NCBI GenBank assembly: GCA_936435175.1
Contig: OW386542.1
Location: forward strand, 22,218,001 to 22,282,000
Source: Glyphotaelius pellucidus
Lineage: Eukaryota > Arthropoda > Insecta > Trichoptera > Limnephilidae
Direction of reading: 5' to 3'
Length of the DNA: 64,000 nt
This document shows positions 57,385-64,000 of this stretch, piece by piece. Below the pieces are notes generated by a model. It saw only the letters and a program-made list of their open reading frames with translations. It did not search any database and had not been told where the DNA came from. The first letter of the stretch is position 1. Each line of letters begins with the position of its first letter. Position numbers and translations under genes: made by a program.

Positions 57385-58767
57385 TTCCTCTTAACGCCTT
57401 TGGCTTTTAATTAACGTCCTTTGTTACATGTATAGATATTTCTGATACTATTAGCTTGTTTGCTCCTTTATTCACAGTGCACACAACTGAGATGTAGATG
57501 TACTATAATTTATGCAGCCCGCTATATTCATTTAACACCAGACTGAAATGACTGAAAAATATTAGGTGGACATTTTGCATCCTAATTGGGATAGGATAAT
57601 TGGATTTGGTGCTGAAAGCCGACGTGTCAGTCAGTCATCGGCTAATTGCGTGAGCTGGTATCGGCCTGATTGAATAGGCAGTGATATCTCTGACACATTT
57701 CACGATCAATAATGGATCATTTCTAATGCGTTTATCTAATATGAAGTTGGACAGAAGCTGGAGTTGAAACCAGTGCAATAAAGGTAGAATTTCTTTTATT
57801 AAAAATAGACATGCAGAGTCTGCGTACAATTTAATAAACAAATAATCAAAAATTGTTACTGAGACAGTTCATTATTATACACTGAATAATTTTTACTGTT
57901 CTATTTTTTCATTAATTCAATAATATTATTATATATTTTCCTAATATGATAATGTGAGCCTCTCTCGGTGCTTTGCCCCTTTTTACAATTCAATAAAAAT
58001 ATAATATGAAAAAAAAATAAGAATCGGCAATTCTTAAGAGGTATTGTTGCTTACAATGAAGTGCGTATTGTAGTGGAATTGTGTATTACGTGTATATGCT
58101 ATATTTTTTAAAGATATTTTAAACATTTGAAAAATTGCATTTTTTATTTTTTAATCCATATTTTAAAACTAGTTTCTGAAATTTTCATTGTTTCCCTCAT
58201 TTTTTGTAAGTATTGAAATGATTTTTGAATGCATTTAATGCTTGGTATTTACGGTGTCTTTGTGCAAGGCTTCTGTTTATGTTTTTTTTTGTTCGCTAAC
58301 CGTTCTATTAATAACGGTTTGGGTTTGTTGAAATTTCAAAAGTAAAAGCCTCTAAAATGGGCGTTAATAAATAAAATAAATAAATATTAAGTATATGATT
58401 TTGCTTGACATATATTTTCAGAATAAATTATATTTACTCCATTCCGAAGCGGCCGAAACTTCGACTGAAAGGTGATTCATAAAGAAGTGTTTGTCGTTGG
58501 TCAGGATGTTTGTTTAATAATACCTACAACAAGAGAACTTGTTTAGTTTTGCCCAATTTATGAGTGATGTTTAATTCTGTCTTATAGAAGAACACCGGAA
58601 AATAGGAGCTTTGCAGAAAACATCACGCCAATCAGTAATTACTGAGAAGCATTATTCATTATGTGAAATGTTCCAAATATTCATTGAATATTTTGGAGGT
58701 TTTTCGAGAGCTTTATTCGAAAATCAGTGAAGATGTTGGCCTGCATAAAATGTGCAGTGAAATTTTG
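57385..58767. other. Gene-free stretch
   Basis: AT-rich intergenic DNA; no supported gene, RNA or defined repeat. Confidence 0.4.
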
Positions 58768-59290
58768 GTTTTTGAAGTGAAAACTTCTTTAGCACCGTTG
58801 AGATTTGAATCTCGATGAAACAGAAACGAGCGACACTAAAAAGAGACAAACACGTATATCTATATGATTTAGCCTACGAGAGAATGAGATTGAGACTTTA
58901 CCTACGCACAGTACCTACGAAGAGTCGCGCTCTCAACTCAGTCTCAGTCAAGCTGTCTTTTATACAGATAAAACTACGTTTTGATCCGCCGAAAAACAAG
59001 ACATAATTGTGGTAAAAAGCAACGAAAATTTCACATGTGATAGTGTTTTCCGGTGATTTTTTAGCATTTTGGCATTCCTTTTAAATATTACAAACTATTG
59101 ATTTCACGGTTTACCAACCTTTATATTGTGTACAATGGTCCAAGTGAAATAATTTTTAACTTGGTAACAATCTTATTATAAATAAACTGTACAATCATCC
59201 TACTCCTAACACTCTGCATTCGTCTCGTTCTGTTGAAGTTTAGTTGTTTGAAGGTTTCAATTCTACCGTTTGTAAACTGCACACATGTTT
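58768..59290 (+). repeat. MITE-A1 copy split by unrelated sequence
   Basis: The left half runs TTGAAGTGAAAACTTCTTTAG to about 58885; the right end resumes near 59225 with TTTGAAGGTTTCAATTCTACC. The 340 bases between contain no recognisable gene. Confidence 0.5.
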
Positions 59291-59299
59291 TTCAATTAA

Positions 59300-59395
59300 T
59301 GAAATAAAATTTACTTGCTAACCCACAACCTCCAGATTCGTAGTCGAGAGCCTTAACTCTCTACCACGGAGACCGTCAGACTTCGTAGACTTTAT
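59300..59395 (-). repeat. tRNA-like SINE fragment
   Basis: On the minus strand GTGGTAGAGAGTTAAGGC (A-box-like) and GGAGGTTGTGGGTTAG (B-box-like) are spaced as in a tRNA-derived SINE head. It is not a valid tRNA: the acceptor stem does not close. Confidence 0.4.
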
Positions 59396-61129
59396 TATAA
59401 GCTTACGATAAGTTAAGAAAAACGCTGCCAAACATTTTATATCTGGTAAAACAAATCAACAAAATACTTTATATAACTGCTGGGAAAACTTTCAATAAAT
59501 CCAACCACCCATCCTTGCGGTGACTCATTCCGATGACTTTCGATATTACAGACACTTAGTAAAACACAATAAACAAGACAATACAAAACAACGCGCCGAT
59601 ACATTTCTTTGTGTTCAGTATTACAGGCCGCCTGAAAAGATTCAAAAGTCACCCCTCTGCTAGCTGAAGACTACGCCGTAAGTGCAGATGTACGTGGGGT
59701 CACCTGACTGGTCCGATAATAGGGGGGTTAGGATCTCCGCAGTTCTAAGGATTTAGGCACAATTTACGTGGGAAGCTATGGAAGTAACTTGCGTTTTGTT
59801 AGATAATAGACAAAAGTAACAATAGATCTAGAAACCAAAAATTTAAATCATTATTACAGGATTTGAATTAAAAAAAAAACACACAATTCTTTTAATTAAT
59901 TTCTTAATTAATTTAATAATATACACACATCTGAAATAAGGCGTGTTTTCAAGTGAGCATTGACAGAAGAGTTGGATTCGTGTATCTGTTGATTTGTTAG
60001 TTTAATATATTCACATGTATCTGATGAGCCGAGTTTTGTACAAACAAAAATACCTACATAGATACCAATGATTACAACAAAATAAAATAAATCAATCTGA
60101 CATAGTTTTTTGATAGTGATAAATGTCTAATTATTATGAGCTTACACTGACAAAAAGTATAATAAAGATAATAAAGTTTTTTTTTATACTTTGAAACAAT
60201 TGATAATTTTAAGACGCCATAACATTTTTCACACAAATACATTTTAAAATAAAATCGCCTATTCTAGCCCTCTGACCCAGATGTGTCGACTTTATAACAA
60301 GATAGAGTGTGCTGAAGTAGATATTTTCGTCGATAATTTGTACGGATTCAAAAAAAGTTCTGGCGCTGTTAAAAAATAGTAACTAATTATATTGTGTCAA
60401 TTGTCTCTCTATGCATGCCTCACGTATTTCTTATGTCTCTTGCCACTCATTGTAATGTGTTACTTGAGTGAGCTTATATATAATTCTATATTTTTATTTG
60501 TGATGTTTTTGTTTTTCTGATTGTACGTATCTGTAGTTAATTGTGTGTGATTGTAGATTTTTGTAATTGTGTAATAAGTGAGTTTTTATAACTGGATTGT
60601 TCTCACGTAAGTGCGAACATCTGTAAAATATAAATAAATAAATAATAATACATTTATGTATATTATTATACCAGTATAAATAAATAAATAGATATTAATA
60701 TTCAAATTTATGGAGTTTTTTTATTGATTTTGTAGCATAATATTATTTATAACTGTTTGTGTCAGGCAGTTTAAACTCTGTCATAATTACGGCATAACCC
60801 TAGATAGTTTAATAATAAACAAAATTTTTGTAGAACGCAATTTTGGTATACCTAAATTTAACAAACACAAAATTGAACCACTTGCTGCACAAAACGCGTC
60901 ACAAACACCAGTTGCTTATTTCATAATGTCTGCAGCGTTAGTTCTACAGTGTTAGTGTTACGGTTTAGAGTTAGAGTGTTTTAGATAGCACTGACACTGT
61001 TTACTTTGCAATCGGTTTTATCGATTTTAAAGAGACAATAAAAAGTGAAAAAAATCGGTTGTCTGTAAAGTCGGTTTACGGAATATAATTTTATGTGATA
61101 ACGTCGTATAATAACGATGGAGTTAAAGA

Positions 61130-61240
61130 GAGATAGATGCGTCACAAGCCGAACGCTTGTCCCGCGCCCTCGCTTGCACGCTCGGCTCAGGCGGAAAGTG
61201 ACAATGAGTCACGCTTTTGCGTGAGTGCAGCCGGCGTTCA
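61130..61240. other. GC-rich island with an AP-1 site
   Basis: Contains CGCGCCCTCGCTTGCACGC and TGAGTCA, the AP-1 consensus, at about 61206-61212. It may be regulatory; no coding frame is supported. Confidence 0.35.
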
Positions 61241-62402
61241 TCGATTTATAAGACACGTATTACGTCAAAAAAGATTCAATAATTTGTTACGTTAGTTCCT
61301 CTTTGGTCGCCACAGTTTAATACAGTTAACCACATCGAGCTGAATAGTAATAAAAATGCTGGTAAGATTGATAATAAGTAATAAGAAAATAATAAACAAT
61401 TTGGTATTCGAACGCACTAGTGCATACATTATATTATTATTAGTATTGTAGTGCAGTTTTCTGAGATTCCTACCCTCTACAAACCCGTGCCCTCTACATT
61501 CTACAGTGTTTCCCACTACGCAGATGTACGTGATCCACACCTGTGACGTATAGCCGTACGATGCGTCTTGCACCGGTATCGGCTTTACGTGGGAAGCCAA
61601 AGTAGCGGGACTGGTGCAGTTCCTCCCCGTCTCCGCACTTCTACAGCGTGTGAACGGATTTAGTCAAATACTGCCCCCCACATCGGGGACAAAGGAAGCA
61701 GGGGAAGTCACCCCATGCGCACAAGGAGCCATTGTGAGGGCCCCCGACTAATTCCGATAGACGATCGCCTGAAAGAAAACTGGTATTGCACGAGGCAGGG
61801 CAGGCTCAGATTTATTAAGAGAACAATTGATTCCAAATGTACCTAGAGTTTTTAATTTTATAAATTAAGTGGTAAGTTCTTAAGCCGCCGCTACCCGGAT
61901 TTCTACCGATTTCTTACATATCTTCCTTAAGCATTTGAAGTTTTTAAGCTTTTAAAAAATATTTGTTATTTTTAAAATCTATACATTCCCCACGCCGAAA
62001 CGCTAAATATATGAAATTTCCTCGACAGAAAAAAATCGCAAAGTATTTACCGAAAATTATTATTTTCACGTCTCTCTCTATTATTTAACAAATTATATGT
62101 ATAAAAAAAAATCACAGTGTTTCTTTGAATGTTAGACAACCCCCACGAGATTTTTGCTCTTTTCTAAACGAGTCGTGTTTTATTAAACATTTTCACAATT
62201 TTCGCTTCAATTTTATCGTTTTAAATATAAGCGTGCTCTCTCCAAAATTCGTAATTACATATCTCTCCATCTTCTTCTTTTCGGGTGAGGATACGGCGCC
62301 TTAAGCCTTATAACATAATAAATGATGACATGAACAATTGGAGACGTTATTAAATTCGCACAACTCTTGAAAACTTCAAGATTTATCAGTTAGTATAGTA
62401 CG

Positions 62403-62600
62403 CACTAAACTTTAAGACCGGCCTGAACATGGTACGATCCATTCTCGCGCAGTTACTGACTTTACAATGAAAGTAAATGAAAGAGAAAGATGCATAAAAA
62501 TATTTACGACGGAGAAAGGCCTGGGTGGGGGGCACGCCGCTTTTCTTTCCTTAAACTCGCCTATTGCCACGATTACTGATTCAAAAAAATTCGAAAAATT
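62403..62600 (-). repeat. MITE-E copy, reverse orientation
   Basis: Same landmarks as 53215-53440 in reverse: AAACTTTAAGACCGGCCTGA, GAGAAAGATGCATAAAA and CACGCCGCTTTTCTTTCC. The EGR-like core is degraded to CCTGGGTGG. Confidence 0.55.
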
Positions 62601-62775
62601 CTGGCAAAAAAATTCGAAAAAATAATGACTGTCGATAAAAGTATGCATATTTTATACACTTGTTACTGCAATGGCCTTACTCTTTCTCTTCTGGGGATTT
62701 TGAATGGCGCATCTCAGAGAGCAAATCTTCTCTTAAATATTGTATTTGGTTCAATTTTGTATACAAATCAAATAG

Positions 62776-63155
62776 TTTTTGAAGTAAAACTTTTTTAAGC
62801 ACGCTTGACTTGGAGAGTAAGCTGGTGAAAGCGTGACGATAGCGTTACGAAAAGTGTCGGACGAGGCAAACGAAAGTTGAGAGAGAGATATAAGTTAGTG
62901 AAGATAGAAAGAGAGAGAGTTACTTTTCGTATATTACTGTGGGGGCAAGAGAGAGAGGTGCGATCACACCTTTTTTTCTCTCTTTCTCTCACCGCCAGTT
63001 ACGTTTCGTATATCTAAGACACAGTGCAGGCCTATTGTCTGTATCACACTGTAGGAGCGCGAGAGAGCAGTGCGTGCGAACATTTTCTTTCTCTCTTCCT
63101 CTCATAGAAGTTTTACTTCGTCACACAGTCGTGTGGTCTAAAGCACACTCGTTTT
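62776..63155 (+). repeat. MITE-A3 copy, opposite orientation to the 44.6 kb copy
   Basis: Starts TTGAAGTAAAACTTTTTTAAG, then CACGCTTGACTTGGAGAG, then GAGA runs, and ends GTGTGGTCTAAAGCACACTC. It is nearly the reverse complement of 44574-44947. Confidence 0.65.
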
Positions 63156-63162
63156 TTTTATA

Positions 63163-64000
63163 ACAATGCATTATTATTTCTTCAAAATAGGCATATTTAC
63201 TTTGGGGTGTCATCATTAATTTAATGAAAAACAAATACCTTTGTATAACACCACTATTTTATTAACAATATCAACATGTTTCGAAAACTATGTTTTCTTC
63301 GTCAGGATAATAAGTCAATAATAAATAACAAAAGACAAACAAGTATAGACTAATTAGAACATAGACAAAATATTAGAAAGGAGAGGTGATTAATTACCTA
63401 AAATATATCATAAAAAACAATTATATTAAATAAAATATAAAAATTATTTTAGAATGGGTAAAAAATTACATTAACATAATAAAAAATCTTTTAAAAAGAA
63501 AACAAGAAGTCTAAATAACAAAATAAATTAATTATAAATATAAGTATTAATACGAAAATAAATTTAAAAGATGGCTATTTTTAAAAAACGTTTGGTTATT
63601 TATAATATTTAATTTACTTTTAACACTTTTTCTAATTTCAAAAATTTCTAAATTATCTAATTGTATACCCGTTGTGTTAGTGTGTAAAATTTTTAAACCT
63701 TTATTAATATCAAAAGAATGACCTGTTTCCAAAATGTGGTTTTGCAAATTCTGAATAATTATTATTATTTAAACATCTTAGATGTTCCTTAACTCTAATG
63801 TTAAAATTTCTAGAAGTCTTCCCAATATAAAAAAAGTTACAATCATTACAAATTAATTTATAAACCCCAGATTTGTTCAAAAACACACCTTTGTCCTTGT
63901 TATTTAATATATAATTTTTTAATTTGTTATTGGCGTAAAAAGCTGGTTGGATATTATCTGGCATGTTTTTAATTATCAAATTTGAAGTGTTATTATTTAA
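63163..64000 (-). mobile_element. Penelope-like element, 3' part, with GIY-YIG endonuclease
   Basis: Reading on the minus strand from the right edge, the frame at 63979-63710 carries GVYKL and FFYIG, the GIY-YIG nuclease core, with the CNDC cysteine pair, then TSR and an R-x3-H segment. The frame shifts by one base near 63740 and continues as NHILETGHSF and LDNLEIFEIRK, where the catalytic Glu of the fold is expected. The reverse transcriptase should lie beyond the window. The 3' region carries a hammerhead-like motif at 63269-63309. The shift makes this copy defective. Confidence 0.8.

Overview
This is eukaryotic nuclear DNA, AT-rich and full of transposons, with short protein-coding exons flanked by GT/AG introns. 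The protein families (an arthropod-type ArfGAP1, a Klumpfuss-like zinc finger, a SLC35C2-type transporter) and the repeat content (pogo/Tigger, hAT, mariner, Penelope and LINE remnants, tRNA-derived SINEs, many MITEs) point to an insect. Lepidoptera is my best guess, from general sequence feel only. I see no bacterial genes, CRISPR array, rRNA or intact tRNA gene.

Layout. (1) 1-1.6 kb: the first coding exon of a SLC35C2-like transporter on the minus strand, running off the left edge, surrounded by MITEs. (2) 4.2-14.1 kb: a complete eight-exon ArfGAP1 gene on the plus strand, 361 residues, with all splice phases consistent; its introns hold LINE debris and a purine-rich tract. (3) 14-29 kb: a gene-poor repeat zone with an 8-bp-TSD hAT element, a TA-flanked pogo-like element, transposase remnants, a LINE tail inserted in a MITE, SINEs, and an array of heat-shock-element-like decamers. 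(4) 29.2-30.5 kb: a single-exon CDS on the minus strand for a four-finger C2H2 protein of the Klumpfuss/EGR type. A 3' splice site lies just upstream of its ATG, so untranslated first exons are expected further right; GC-rich candidates with good donors end at 33058 and 47293. (5) 31-63 kb: mostly non-coding, with MITEs, long hairpins, a 183-bp tandem repeat and several isolated GC-rich islands. One weak candidate coding exon lies at 51.7 kb. (6) 63.2-64 kb: the 3' part of a Penelope-like element with a GIY-YIG endonuclease and a hammerhead-like terminal motif.

How the parts relate. ArfGAP1 (COPI coat disassembly at the Golgi) and the SLC35C2-like protein (Golgi/ER transporter family) both belong to the secretory pathway, but nothing shows co-regulation. 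The Klumpfuss-like gene looks like an isolated developmental regulator with a large non-coding neighbourhood. The most interesting non-genic signals are the GAAnnTTC array, two independent sets of hammerhead-like motifs, a shared-terminus MITE superfamily with more than 15 copies, and EGR-type sites in the candidate klu first exon.
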